Source: Sphingosinicella sp942492965 (lineage in GTDB: Bacteria > Pseudomonadota > Alphaproteobacteria > Sphingomonadales > Sphingomonadaceae). From it: a DNA stretch of 64,000 nucleotides. Of the stretch, positions 41,280 to 50,652 are shown one piece after another (the stretch's first letter is position 1; every line of letters begins with the position of its first letter). Location: positions 4,278,001-4,342,000 of the forward strand of contig OW818656.1 in assembly GCA_942492965.1 (NCBI GenBank). Direction: 5' to 3'. The notes below the pieces were generated by a model. It saw nothing but the letters and a program-made list of their open reading frames with translations. It ran no database searches and was not told the DNA's origin. A program made the translations under genes and the position numbers.

Positions 41280-44200
41280 CTACTCGGCGGGGGCAGCAGG
41301 CGCCGCCGCCGGCTTGCCCGGATGGTCGTGGGTCAGGAGCTTGCCGAGCTTGCCGCCGATCCAGCGCTCGAAGTCATCGGCAAGGCTGAAGCCGGCGGGA
41401 ACGATGACCAGCGTCAGCAGCGTCGACAGGATAAGCCCGCCGATCACGGTGATGCCCATCGGAGAGCGCCACGCGCCGTCGCCCGTGAGCGAGAGCGCCG
41501 TGGGCAACATGCCCGCGGCCATCGCCACCGTGGTCATCACGATGGGCTGCGCGCGCTTGTGGCCTGCGTCGATGATCGCCGTCACCTTGTCGACACCCTT
41601 GTTCATCTCCTCGATCGCGAAATCGACGAGCAGGATGGAGTTTTTCGCAACAATGCCGAGCAACATCAAGAGGCCGATCAGCACGGGCATCGAGATCACC
41701 TGCCCCGTGAGATGCAGCGCCAAGGCACCGCCGAGCGGCGCAAGCAGCAGCGACCCCATGTTCACGAAGGGCGGCATGATGCGCTTGTAGAGCAGCACGA
41801 GCACCGCGAACACGAGCAGAATGCCCGAAACGACGGCGATCGTGAACTGCGTGACCAGCTCGGCCTGCATCTTCGATTCGCCGAACTCGACGCGCTCGAC
41901 CCCTGCCGGAAGGTTACGGAGGGTCGGCAACGCAAGCGCCACCTTCAAGCCCTCGCCCTTCACATAGCCCTCGGCAAGGTCGGCGCCGACGACGATACGG
42001 TCGCGCTGGTTGTAGCGCCGCAGGATCGATGGGCCTGCCCCGAAGCCGATATCGGCGACGACCTTCAGCGGCACCGATCCGCCGCTCGACGTCGGCACCG
42101 GCAGGTTCTCGATCGTCGTGATGTTCTTGCGCGAATCCGCCGGCAGGGCGACGCGGATCGGAATCTGCCGATCCGACAGCGAGAACTTCGCGACGTTCTG
42201 GTCGATGTCGCCGATCGTGGCGATGCGGATCGTCTCGCTGAGGTCCGCCGTGGTGATGCCGAGCTCGGCGGCAAGATCGAAGTGCGGCGAGATGACGATT
42301 TCCGGGCGCTGCAGATCGCCTTCGACGCGCGGCGCGACGAACATCTTCTGCCCGCGCATTTCCTCGACGATCTTCACGGCGGTATCATGCAGCAGCTCGC
42401 TGTCGTCGCCGGCGATCATCACCGTCACGTCGCGCCCGCCGCTCCAGCCGTCCATCGACTGGAAGGTGATGCGGGCGTCGGGAATCTTCTGAAGCTCTGG
42501 CGTCAGCTGCTTCTGATACTCGATGCTCGTGCGCTTCCGTTTGTCGCGAAGCTGCGTGTAGATCATCGCTTCGCCGGGCTTTTCGATATCGATGTAGCTG
42601 AGCTGCGTTTCCGGCTCCTTCAGAAGCACGGCGTTCGCTCGCTCGGCCACGGTGCGCGTCTGTTCGAGCGTCGTGCCCGGCACCATCTCGATCTTCAGCT
42701 GGGTCGAATCCTGGTCGGATTCAGGCTGGAAGGTGAACGGCAGCGTGGAGAACGACACGACCGTGAGCAGCAGCGCCAGCGCGCCCATCCCCATCACCCA
42801 GATACGGTGATCGGCAAGGCGCCAGAAGTGGCGCTTCCAATCCTGCCGCGCCCGCGCCTTCTCGGCCTTCCGCGTATCGAGCGACCAGTGCAGCAGCGCG
42901 AGATAGCGGTCCATCATCGGCCCATCGCCGTGGTTCTGCTCGCCCTGCGACTTCAGGAAATAGGCGGCGATGAGCGGCGTGATCATGCGCGCGACGGCAA
43001 GGCTCATCAGCACAGCGACCACGACCGTGAGCCCGAACTGCTTGAAGAACTGACCCGTGACGCCACCCATCAGGCCGACCGGCAGGAACACCGCCGCGAT
43101 GGCAGACGTGGTCGCCACAACGGCAAGCCCGATCTCGTCGGCCGCATCCATGGAGGCCTGATAGGCCGTCTTCCCCATGCGCATGTGGCGCACGATGTTC
43201 TCGATCTCCACGATCGCGTCGTCGACGAGCACGCCCGCGACGAGGCTGAGCGCGAGCAGCGACAGATTGTTCAGCGTGAACCCCATCAGGTCCATGAACC
43301 AGAACGCCGGGATCGCGGACAGCGGGATCGCCGTCGCCGAAATCAGCATCGCGCGCCAGTCGCGCAGGAAGATGAACACCACGATCACCGCCAGCACGGC
43401 GCCTTCCAGAAGCGCCGCCATCGAGGCGTTATACTGCTGCTCGGTATACTTCACCGTGGTGAACATCTCGGTGATCTTCACCTTGGGATATTCCGCCGCG
43501 AGCTGGTCGCGAACCTTGAGCGCATCCTTGTAGACCGCGACGTCGGAGGAACCCTTCGCCTTCGCGAGGCGGATGCTCACCACCTGCCGCCCGTCGATCA
43601 GACCGAGACCGCGCTGCTCCCCATAGGAATCGCGCACGTTTGCGACATCGGAAAGCCGGAGCGTGCGTCCGCCGACGCTGAGCTGCGTCGCGCCGAGCGC
43701 CGCCGCGTCGGCCGCGTTGCCGAGCACGCGCACGGACTGTTCAGCACCCGCGATCTCGGCGCGGCCGCCCGTTGCGTTGAGGTTAAGCTGGCGGAGCTGC
43801 TGGTTGACCTGCGCGGCGGTGACGCCCTGCGCCTGCAGCTTCATCGGATCGAGCTCGACGCGCATCTCGCGCGAAACGCCGCCGCCCCGGCTTGCCACCG
43901 CCATGCCGGGCACGGAGAGCAGCCGCTTCGAGGCGACGTTGTCGACGAACCACGACAGCTCCTCGAGCGTCATGTCGACCGACTGCACCGTCCAGTAGGC
44001 AAGCACACCGTCGATGTCCTCGCGCACCACCTGCGGTTCGAGGATACCCTGCGGCAGGTCGCCGCGAACATTCTGCACGGCGTCGCGCACATCGTTGACG
44101 GCGCGGTCGATCGGCGTGCCGATGTCGAACTGCACCATCGTCGTCGATGTGCCCTCGCTCACCCACGAGGTGATCTCGTCAACGCCGCTCACGTTCCGTA

Positions 44201-44414
44201 CCGACGCTTCGACGATCTGCGTGATCTGCGTCTTCATTTCCGAAGGCGCGGCGCCCGGCTGCGTGATGATCACCTGCGCAATCGGAAAGCTCACGTCCGG
44301 GTTGTTGTTGATGTCCATGCGGATGAAGCTGACGATGCCCGCCAGCGTCAGCGCCACGAACAGCACGATCGGCGGAACCGGGTTCCGGATCGACCAGGAG
44401 GAGATATTCCGCAT
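41280..44414 (-). CDS. RND efflux transporter permease (HAE1 family)
   Basis: A 1044-residue inner-membrane proton antiporter with 12 transmembrane segments and two large periplasmic loops. The proton relay is intact: DD in AGVLVDDAIVEIENI (TM4) and Lys in LLGIVAKNSILLVDF (TM10). It pumps drugs or other amphiphiles through a tripartite complex. The ATG at 44414 (MRNISSWSIRNPVPPIVL) follows AGGA; 28 upstream codons are unsupported. The adaptor gene is 25 bp upstream. No outer-membrane channel gene is adjacent, so one elsewhere must serve. Confidence 0.95.
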   Translation of the reverse strand: MRNISSWSIRNPVPPIVLFVALTLAGIVSFIRMDINNNPDVSFPIAQVIITQPGAAPSEMKTQITQIVEASVRNVSGVDEITSWVSEGTSTTMVQFDIGTPIDRAVNDVRDAVQNVRGDLPQGILEPQVVREDIDGVLAYWTVQSVDMTLEELSWFVDNVASKRLLSVPGMAVASRGGGVSREMRVELDPMKLQAQGVTAAQVNQQLRQLNLNATGGRAEIAGAEQSVRVLGNAADAAALGATQLSVGGRTLRLSDVANVRDSYGEQRGLGLIDGRQVVSIRLAKAKGSSDVAVYKDALKVRDQLAAEYPKVKITEMFTTVKYTEQQYNASMAALLEGAVLAVIVVFIFLRDWRAMLISATAIPLSAIPAFWFMDLMGFTLNNLSLLALSLVAGVLVDDAIVEIENIVRHMRMGKTAYQASMDAADEIGLAVVATTSAIAAVFLPVGLMGGVTGQFFKQFGLTVVVAVLMSLAVARMITPLIAAYFLKSQGEQNHGDGPMMDRYLALLHWSLDTRKAEKARARQDWKRHFWRLADHRIWVMGMGALALLLTVVSFSTLPFTFQPESDQDSTQLKIEMVPGTTLEQTRTVAERANAVLLKEPETQLSYIDIEKPGEAMIYTQLRDKRKRTSIEYQKQLTPELQKIPDARITFQSMDGWSGGRDVTVMIAGDDSELLHDTAVKIVEEMRGQKMFVAPRVEGDLQRPEIVISPHFDLAAELGITTADLSETIRIATIGDIDQNVAKFSLSDRQIPIRVALPADSRKNITTIENLPVPTSSGGSVPLKVVADIGFGAGPSILRRYNQRDRIVVGADLAEGYVKGEGLKVALALPTLRNLPAGVERVEFGESKMQAELVTQFTIAVVSGILLVFAVLVLLYKRIMPPFVNMGSLLLAPLGGALALHLTGQVISMPVLIGLLMLLGIVAKNSILLVDFAIEEMNKGVDKVTAIIDAGHKRAQPIVMTTVAMAAGMLPTALSLTGDGAWRSPMGITVIGGLILSTLLTLVIVPAGFSLADDFERWIGGKLGKLLTHDHPGKPAAAPAAPAE

Positions 44415-44439
44415 CGTTTTGCTTCCTGTCGGCCGCGGC

Positions 44440-45618
44440 TTATTTCTGCGGCTTATGCAGAACCGGAGTGACCTTCTCGCCCGGATTGAGGAACGCACCG
44501 GCCGACTGCACGACCTGCTCCTTGCCGGTCAGCCCGCTGGCAATGCCGACCCCAGCGGATGAGACCATGCCCACCCTGACCTCGCGGCGTTCCACCGTAC
44601 CGTCTTTCGCCACGACGTAGACGTAGCTGCTTTCGGCGTCGCCCATCACGGCGGATTCGGGCAGCAGCGGCCGGTCGGCCTTGCCGACCTCGATCCGGCC
44701 CGACGCAAAGCCGCCCGGGCGCAGCGCGCGGTCGCCGGAAAGCGAGACGCGCACCAGCCCCTGGCGGGTCTGCGGATTGATCACCGGCTCCACCATCCAG
44801 ACCCGCCCCGCATACTGCGTCTGCGATCCGATCATCTGCACCGTCGCAGCCTGGCCGACCTCGATGGCGGCAAGGTCCTGTTCGGCGACGAGAGCGCGCA
44901 TTTCCATCGCGCCGTCCTGCGCCATGCGGAATACAGCCGGGCTGCCCGAGCTCACGACCTGTCCGGGTTCGACGTTGCGTTCGAGGATGAGGCCGGCTTC
45001 CGGGGCGCGGATATCGAGCCGTCCGAGCCGCGCCTGCGATTCCCGAAGCTGCGCTGCGGCGACATTCACGTCCGCATTGGCGCTGTCACGGGCCGCCGTG
45101 CGGCGCTCGATGTCGGCCTTCGAAATGAAGCCGCGCGACACCAGCGACTGCGCCCGGTCGAGTTCGGACTGTGCGAGCGCCGCATCGGCGCGGGCCCGGA
45201 CAACCGAGGCCTGCAGCTGGTTCACCTGCTGTTCGAGCACCGACCGATCGATGCGTGCGAGCACCTGCCCCTTCTGCACATAGTCGCCGGCATCGACGAG
45301 AACCGCGACAACCGCTCCGCCCTCGCCCTGCACGCCGACCGGCATGTCGCGGCGCGCGGCAATGCTGCCGACCGCCTTCACGCTGTCCGCGACCTGCGTG
45401 ACGCCCGGTACGATGACGGTGATCGCGGGGCGGCTGGCTTCCGGGTTCTCGGCGGGCGCGTCGGCGCCGCCGCCGAAGAACAGCCATGCTGCGACAGCCG
45501 CCGTGACGAGGACCGCCGCAACGATCAGCAGACGGCGACGACGGCCATCATCGGCCGATGCCCACGACCGGGAAACGCTGCTCTTGAAAGAGCTATCGAC
45601 GGGTTGATGCATGTTCAT
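44440..45618 (-). CDS. RND efflux periplasmic adaptor subunit
   Basis: A 392-residue membrane fusion protein. A single N-terminal membrane anchor (LLIVAAVLVTAAVAAWLFF) is preceded by a 30-residue cytoplasmic tail. The lipoyl halves (VQGEGGAVVAVLVDAGDYVQKGQVLARID and LDIRAPEAGLILERNVEPGQVV) lie either side of a coiled-coil hairpin (about 125-190), and a beta-barrel and membrane-proximal domain follow. It links the permease at 41280 to an outer-membrane channel. A second ATG lies two codons in. First gene of the pair. Confidence 0.94.
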   Translation of the reverse strand: MNMHQPVDSSFKSSVSRSWASADDGRRRRLLIVAAVLVTAAVAAWLFFGGGADAPAENPEASRPAITVIVPGVTQVADSVKAVGSIAARRDMPVGVQGEGGAVVAVLVDAGDYVQKGQVLARIDRSVLEQQVNQLQASVVRARADAALAQSELDRAQSLVSRGFISKADIERRTAARDSANADVNVAAAQLRESQARLGRLDIRAPEAGLILERNVEPGQVVSSGSPAVFRMAQDGAMEMRALVAEQDLAAIEVGQAATVQMIGSQTQYAGRVWMVEPVINPQTRQGLVRVSLSGDRALRPGGFASGRIEVGKADRPLLPESAVMGDAESSYVYVVAKDGTVERREVRVGMVSSAGVGIASGLTGKEQVVQSAGAFLNPGEKVTPVLHKPQK

Positions 45619-45651
45619 CGCCAGTGACTGTGCCTGTTTGTATCGACGGGT

Positions 45652-45680
45652 GTATTACTCGAATAGGTCAGTTAGCGCAA
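45652..45680 (-). promoter_or_regulatory. Candidate promoter of RND adaptor-permease operon
   Basis: On the minus strand TTGCGC (45675-45680), 17 nt, TAATAC (45652-45657), about 34 bp upstream of the adaptor ATG. The -10 is only a partial match. Confidence 0.35.
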
Positions 45681-45916
45681 GGTCCGCATGACGAGACGGG
45701 AAAATCGAGTGTCGCTCGGAATGATGTAAAGCGCGTGGCGATTATCACGTTTTTGGCAGTCAAACGAGCCGAAAACTGAATATTTCAAGACACGTTGCGT
45801 AGACTCCACAGCAAGTTTCGTCTCGACAGCTATTCGATAAACAGATTTTATGATCGACGAACGCACGACTACCCGTGTCGTTCGGGGATGGTCCGGCTAT
45901 GTCCGGGCCTGCCCAA

Positions 45917-45940
45917 GGAAACGTCGAGACATCTTACGTT
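45917..45940 (+). promoter_or_regulatory. EcfG-like promoter of GlsB/YeaQ paralogue
   Basis: GGAAAC (45917-45922), 14 nt, CGTT (45937-45940), 21 bp before the ATG. It resembles the GGAAC-N16/17-CGTT stress consensus with a short spacer. Confidence 0.33.
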
Positions 45941-45961
45941 CTGAAAAACAGGAGGGAGCAG

Positions 45962-46216
45962 ATGGACTATAATTTCCTGGGTTGGATCGTTGTCGGCCTC
46001 ATCGCGGGCGCGCTGGCGAAATGGATCATGCCGGGCAAGGACCCCGGCGGCATCATCGTCACCATCCTGATCGGCATCGCCGGCGGTCTCCTCGGCGGCT
46101 ACATTGGCAGCATGGTCGGGCTTGGCGGGGGCAATCTCGTCAATATTCTTCTCGCCACGGCGGGTGCGGTCCTGCTTTTGTGGATCTATCGCATGATCAA
46201 GACCCGGCAGGCGTAG
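45962..46216 (+). CDS. GlsB/YeaQ/YmgE family stress response membrane protein (second copy)
   Basis: An 84-residue membrane protein with three hydrophobic segments and the family glycine pattern (LGWIVVGLIAGALAKWIMPG, then GIIVTILIGIAGGLLGGYIG). The strong AGGAGGGAG just before the ATG at 45962 decides the start; the frame is open from 45875. It is a paralogue of the gene at 8179 with a better kept PGKDPGG loop. Function is unknown; stress regulation is suggested by the upstream EcfG-like motif. Confidence 0.9.
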   Translation: MDYNFLGWIVVGLIAGALAKWIMPGKDPGGIIVTILIGIAGGLLGGYIGSMVGLGGGNLVNILLATAGAVLLLWIYRMIKTRQA

Positions 46217-46316
46217 GCGCCTTCGGGCGTTTCAACTTCGGTTCATGTCAGGCGGCGGATAGGGCAACCTGTCCGCCGCTGATCCGTTGGGGCGGAAAAC
46301 GAAAGGAATGAAACAC

Positions 46317-47033
46317 ATGCGTACTGCAACGCTTCTCGCCATCGGCGCACTCGCCGCTGCCGCGACCCCGGTCGCTGCACAGACGGCGCCGAGCGTCCCC
46401 GCCGAAACCCTGCTGTCGCTGACGGCGACCGGCGAGAGCACCCGCGTTCCCGACATCGCCATCATCTCGGCGGGCGTCGTCACGCAGGCCGTGGAGGCGC
46501 GCGCCGCGCTTACCGCCAACAACAACCAGATGACCCGCGTCGTCGCCGCGCTCAAGAAGGCCGGTATCGCCGACCGCGACATCCAGACTTCGAACATCAA
46601 CCTCAACCCGCAGTACACGTATGAGGAGCGCAAGGCGCCGCAGCTGATCGGCTATCAGGCGAACAACACGGTGACGGTGAAGCTGCGCAAGCTCGCGAGC
46701 GCCGGCGACGTGATCGACGCGCTTGTCACCGAGGGCGCGAACCAGGTGAACGGGCCGACGTTCGGCCTCGACAAGCCCGAGGAAGCCACGAACGAGGCGC
46801 GCCTCGACGCCGTGAAGAAGGCGCGCTCACGTGCCGATCTCTATGCGGGCGCCGCCGGAATGCGCGTGAAACGCATCGTCTCCATCAGCGAAGGCGGCGG
46901 CTACCAGCCACCCTACCCGATGCCCAAGATGATGGTCCGCGCCGAAGCCGCCGACATGGCAGCGGCTCCGCCCGTGGAAGCCGGCGAGGTCGGCACCAAC
47001 GTCAGCGTGACGGTGGTGTTCGAACTCCAGTAG
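46317..47033 (+). CDS. SIMPL domain-containing protein (DUF541), periplasmic
   Basis: A 238-residue exported protein. The signal peptide MRTATLLAIGALAAAATPVAAQ ends near residue 22. The SIMPL domain is marked by LSLTATGESTRVPDIAIISAGVV, IQTSNINLNPQY and GYQANNTVTVKLR. Relatives (E. coli YggE) reduce oxidative stress, and others bind partners in the envelope; the mechanism is unknown. The second ATG (46317) sits 9 bp after AAAGGA, better than the ATG at 46308. It ends 18 bp from the convergent SDR gene. Confidence 0.9.
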   Translation: MRTATLLAIGALAAAATPVAAQTAPSVPAETLLSLTATGESTRVPDIAIISAGVVTQAVEARAALTANNNQMTRVVAALKKAGIADRDIQTSNINLNPQYTYEERKAPQLIGYQANNTVTVKLRKLASAGDVIDALVTEGANQVNGPTFGLDKPEEATNEARLDAVKKARSRADLYAGAAGMRVKRIVSISEGGGYQPPYPMPKMMVRAEAADMAAAPPVEAGEVGTNVSVTVVFELQ

Positions 47034-47051
47034 AACGCGGCGGGCAGGGTT

Positions 47052-47828
47052 TCAGACGACGGTCGCACCGCCGTCGATCACGAAGCCCTGCCCGCTCGTG
47101 AACCCGCCCGCCTTTGAGGCGAGAAACACCGCCATCCCTGCGATCTCATCGGGCTCGCCGATACGCTGCAGCGTCGAATGCGCGGTCGATTGCTTCAGAA
47201 TCTCCGGATTGTCCCACAGCGCCTTTGCGAAATCGGTCTTGATGAGGCCGGGGCAGATCGCGTTCACGCGCACGTTGGCGGGGCCGTACTCGGCCGCGTA
47301 GTTGCGCACCAGCTGCAGGTCCGCCGCCTTCGAGATGTTGTAGGCGCCGATCATCGTCGAAGCCTTGAGCCCTCCGATCGACGAAATGACGATGATCGCC
47401 CCGTCCTTCCGCTCAACCATCTGCGGCGCGGCCATCTGGATCAGCCAGTGGTTCGAAACGATGTTGTTGTGCAGGATCTTGGTGAACTGGTCGTCGGCGA
47501 TCCCGGCCATCGGCCCGAAATACGGGTTCGACGCGGCGTTGCAGACGAGGATGTCGACCTTGCCGAGCTTCGCCGTCGCGCCGCTGATCAGCGCCTGAAG
47601 CTCTTCCTTCAGGGAGATGTTCGCCGGGATCGCGATCGCTGCGTCGCGGCCCACGGCGGCATTGATCTCCGCCACCGCCGCCTCGCACGCTTCCAGCTTG
47701 CGGCTGGAGACGACGACATTCGCGCCGTGTTCCGCCATGCGGTGCGCGATCGCCTTGCCGATCCCGCGCGAGGAGCCGGTGATGACGGCAACCTTGCCGG
47801 TCAGGTCGAAAAGTGCGGGTATGCCCAT
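47052..47828 (-). CDS. SDR family oxidoreductase
   Basis: A 258-residue classical short-chain dehydrogenase. TGSSRGIGKAIA (cofactor), CNAASNPYFGP (NAG-like), the catalytic SSIGGLKAS...GAYNISKAA set and ICPGLIKTDF are visible; it ends FVIDGGATVV. The NAAS and NPYFGP sequence resembles the DHRS4/FabG-like group of dehydrogenases. The substrate is unknown. It is convergent with the SIMPL gene and divergent from the phospholipase D gene. Confidence 0.9.
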   Translation of the reverse strand: MGIPALFDLTGKVAVITGSSRGIGKAIAHRMAEHGANVVVSSRKLEACEAAVAEINAAVGRDAAIAIPANISLKEELQALISGATAKLGKVDILVCNAASNPYFGPMAGIADDQFTKILHNNIVSNHWLIQMAAPQMVERKDGAIIVISSIGGLKASTMIGAYNISKAADLQLVRNYAAEYGPANVRVNAICPGLIKTDFAKALWDNPEILKQSTAHSTLQRIGEPDEIAGMAVFLASKAGGFTSGQGFVIDGGATVV

Positions 47829-47978
47829 GGTGTCTCTCCCTCAGACGCATTCAATGATGATCGCAGGCGCCGCTCTAAAGGAAAGCGCGGGCGTCCGGAT
47901 ACCGCTTCAAACTCACAGCCTGTTTGCATCCTTCGCGCCTTTGGGCCACCCTTGGCCTTGAAACCGCTGGGAGAGATC

Positions 47979-49517
47979 GTGCGCCGGTTCAGACGCCTGC
48001 CGCCCCTTGAACCGCGCCTCCAGAGCGAGGCGCTGTCCGATACCGAAGGCACGCGGCTCGGGCGCAGTATCGAGCAGGAAGCCGCCGCGAGGCCCGGCCT
48101 TTCGGGCATACATTTGCTTGCCGACGCGCATCAGGCCTTCGCCGCGCGCATCCTCCTCGCTCGCGCGGCCGAGCGCAGCCTCGACGTGCAATATTACATC
48201 TGGCGCGGGGACCTCTCCGGGATGCTAATGCTGGAGGCGCTGCGCGAGGCGGCAGACCGGGGCGTGCGCGTACGCCTGCTGCTCGACGACAACGGCATCG
48301 CGGGCCTCGACAACCTGCTCGCCGCACTCGACGTCCATCCGATGATCGAAGTGCGCCTGTTCAACCCATTCTTCGTCCGCCGCCCCAAGGCCCTCGGCTA
48401 CCTCACCGATTTCAAGCGCCTCAACCGGCGGATGCACAACAAGAGCTTCACCGCGGACAGCCAGGCGACGATCATCGGCGGGCGCAACATCGGCGACGAA
48501 TATTTCGCCGCGCGCGACGGCGACCTCTTCGCCGATCTCGATGTGCTCGCCATCGGCGCGGTGGTGGACGACGTCTCGCGCGATTTCGATCGCTACTGGA
48601 ACTGCGCCTCGGCATGGCCTGCGGCGCGCATCCTCCCTGTCGTCGGCATCGCGCAGCTTGAAGAGCTGGCACAGCGCTCGGCCGCCGTCCACGCCGACCC
48701 GAGGGCGCACAGCTACATGGAAACCGTCCGCTCGCTGCCCTTCATCACCGATATGCTCGGCGCGTCGCTGCCCTTCATATGGGCGCCCGTGCGGATGGTG
48801 AGCGACGATCCCGCGAAGGTGCTCGATCGGGCGCGGCCCGGCACCTCGCTCAGCGAACAGCTGCAGGAAGCGATCGGCCGTCCTTCACGCGAAATGGGGC
48901 TCGTTTCCGCCTATTTCGTGCCCACGGCCGCCGGTGTCGAAGCGTTCGCCGCGCTCTCGCGCGAAAACATCAAGGTGAGCGTGCTGACGAACGCGCTCGA
49001 ATCCACCGATGTCGCCATCGTCCACGCGGGCTACGCGAAGCGCAGGCAGGCGCTGATCCGTGCCGGGGTCCGCCTGTTCGAAATGCGGCGTCTCCGTGTG
49101 GGCACGCGCCGGAAGCGCCGCCTGCCGCTCGGTGTCGGCGGATCGGGCGCGAAGTCCGTCACCGGCTCGATCCTGCGTTCAAGCGGCTCAATGCTGCACG
49201 CCAAGACCTTCACGGTGGACCGCGCGCGGCTCTTCGTGGGCTCGTTCAATTTCGACCCGCGCTCGGTCGCGCTCAACACAGAGCTCGGCTTCGTCATCGA
49301 ATGCCCCGACCTTGCCGCCGACGTGCAGGACGCCTTCGAAGGCGCAGTCCCCATGAGCGCCTACGAGGTGACGCTCAGCGACAAGGGCCGCCTGCGCTGG
49401 ATCGAACGCGAGGAAGACGGCGAAATCGAAATCCACGACGTCGAACCGGGCACGACCCTGCTGCAACGTCTCGCAATCCGCGTCCTCTCCCGCCTGCCGA
49501 TCGAGTGGCTGCTTTAG
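47979..49517 (+). CDS. Phospholipase D family protein (cardiolipin synthase-like)
   Basis: A 512-residue phospholipase D-superfamily enzyme with two complete HKD motifs: HNKSFTADSQATIIGGRN and HAKTFTVDRARLFVGSFNFD. Each HxKx4D supplies half the active site for phosphatidyl transfer or hydrolysis. No N-terminal membrane segments are seen, unlike classical Cls. The GTG at 47979 follows GGGAG and is preferred; TTG 47958 is an alternative. The stop overlaps the convergent formaldehyde dehydrogenase gene by 4 bp. Confidence 0.88.
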   Translation: MRRFRRLPPLEPRLQSEALSDTEGTRLGRSIEQEAAARPGLSGIHLLADAHQAFAARILLARAAERSLDVQYYIWRGDLSGMLMLEALREAADRGVRVRLLLDDNGIAGLDNLLAALDVHPMIEVRLFNPFFVRRPKALGYLTDFKRLNRRMHNKSFTADSQATIIGGRNIGDEYFAARDGDLFADLDVLAIGAVVDDVSRDFDRYWNCASAWPAARILPVVGIAQLEELAQRSAAVHADPRAHSYMETVRSLPFITDMLGASLPFIWAPVRMVSDDPAKVLDRARPGTSLSEQLQEAIGRPSREMGLVSAYFVPTAAGVEAFAALSRENIKVSVLTNALESTDVAIVHAGYAKRRQALIRAGVRLFEMRRLRVGTRRKRRLPLGVGGSGAKSVTGSILRSSGSMLHAKTFTVDRARLFVGSFNFDPRSVALNTELGFVIECPDLAADVQDAFEGAVPMSAYEVTLSDKGRLRWIEREEDGEIEIHDVEPGTTLLQRLAIRVLSRLPIEWLL

Positions 49518-50626
49518 AAAACCACCACGCTGCGGATCGATTTGCCCGCGTGCATCAGGTCGAAGCCCTTGTTGATCTCCTCAAGGCCCATGACATGCGT
49601 GATCATCGGATCAATCTCGATCTTGCCGGTCATGTACATGTCGACGATCTTGGGAACGTCGGTGCGGCCCTTGGCGCCGCCGAACGCCGTGCCGCGCCAG
49701 TTGCGCCCGGTGACGAGCTGGAAGGGCCGCGTGCTGATTTCCTTGCCCGCCTCGGCCACGCCGATGATGATGCTCGTGCCCCAGCCGCGATGGCAGGCCT
49801 CGAGCGCTGTGCGCATCACTTCGGTATTGCCGGTTGCGTCAAACGTGTAATCCGCGCCGCCATCGGTCATCGCGACGATCTTCGCGACGACATCCTCGCG
49901 GCTCATCCCCTTCGAGTTGAGGAAGTCGGTCATGCCGAAGCGGCGGCCCCATTCCTCGCGGTCAGGGTTGATGTCCACGCCGATGATCTTGTTGGCGCCC
50001 GCCATCCGCGCGCCCTGCAGCACGTTGAGGCCGATGCCGCCCAGACCGAACACGACGACATTGTCGCCGACCTGCACCTTGGCTGTATTGATGACCGCGC
50101 CGACGCCGGTCGTCACGCCGCAGCCGATGTAGCAGCTCGACTGGAACGGCGCATCTTCACGGATCTTGGCGAGCGCGATTTCGGGCAGCACGGTGAAGTT
50201 CGAAAAGGTCGAGCAGCCCATGTAGTGGAAGATCGGCTGGCCCTTGTAGCTGAACCGCGTCGTGCCGTCGGGCATCAGGCCCTTGCCCTGCGTGGCGCGA
50301 ATCGCCGTGCAGAGGTTGGTCTTGCCCGAAAGGCAGCTTTTGCACTGGCGGCATTCGGGCGTGTAGAGCGGGATCACGTGGTCGCCCGGCTTCACGCTGG
50401 TGACGCCCGCGCCGATCTCGCGCACGATGCCCGCGCCTTCGTGGCCGAGCACGCTGGGGAAGATGCCTTCGCTGTCGAAGCCGTCCAGCGTGTAGGCGTC
50501 CGTGTGGCAGATGCCCGTCGCCATGATCTCGACCAGAACCTCGCCCGCCTTCGGGCCTTCAAGGTCGATTTCCACAATCTCGAGAGGCTTTTTCGCCTCG
50601 AATGCCACAGCCGCCCGCGTCTTCAT
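49514..50626 (-). CDS. frmA: S-(hydroxymethyl)glutathione dehydrogenase/class III alcohol dehydrogenase
   Basis: A 370-residue zinc enzyme oxidising S-hydroxymethylglutathione, the formaldehyde-glutathione adduct, and reducing S-nitrosoglutathione. Catalytic zinc ligands are in GICHTDAY and LGHEGAGIV; the four structural cysteines lie in PECRQCKSCLSGKTNLC. The Rossmann motif is GLGGIGLNVLQGAR. The class III signature (THVMGLEEINKGFDLMHAG) is complete. It is 26 bp downstream of astD on the same strand, so it may be read with the AST operon. Confidence 0.95.
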   Translation of the reverse strand: MKTRAAVAFEAKKPLEIVEIDLEGPKAGEVLVEIMATGICHTDAYTLDGFDSEGIFPSVLGHEGAGIVREIGAGVTSVKPGDHVIPLYTPECRQCKSCLSGKTNLCTAIRATQGKGLMPDGTTRFSYKGQPIFHYMGCSTFSNFTVLPEIALAKIREDAPFQSSCYIGCGVTTGVGAVINTAKVQVGDNVVVFGLGGIGLNVLQGARMAGANKIIGVDINPDREEWGRRFGMTDFLNSKGMSREDVVAKIVAMTDGGADYTFDATGNTEVMRTALEACHRGWGTSIIIGVAEAGKEISTRPFQLVTGRNWRGTAFGGAKGRTDVPKIVDMYMTGKIEIDPMITHVMGLEEINKGFDLMHAGKSIRSVVVF

Positions 50627-50652
50627 GAATCACCCCTCCGTCAGCGTATTGG

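Larger units (their letters stand above)
45619..45961. other. Intergenic region between RND operon and GlsB/YeaQ paralogue
   Basis: This 343-bp stretch is AT-richer than the surroundings and has no convincing gene. It holds a candidate promoter for the RND adaptor on the minus strand and an EcfG-like motif for the plus-strand gene. No clear regulator operator was found; short 4-bp inverted repeats such as CGTG/CACG around 45735-45755 are too weak to call. Confidence 0.6.

Noticed and set aside
41322..44471. 1049-codon open frame on the plus strand
   Set aside because: It is the exact antisense of the RND permease; composition is His/Arg/Asp-rich as expected from high-GC third-position bias, with no recognisable domain.
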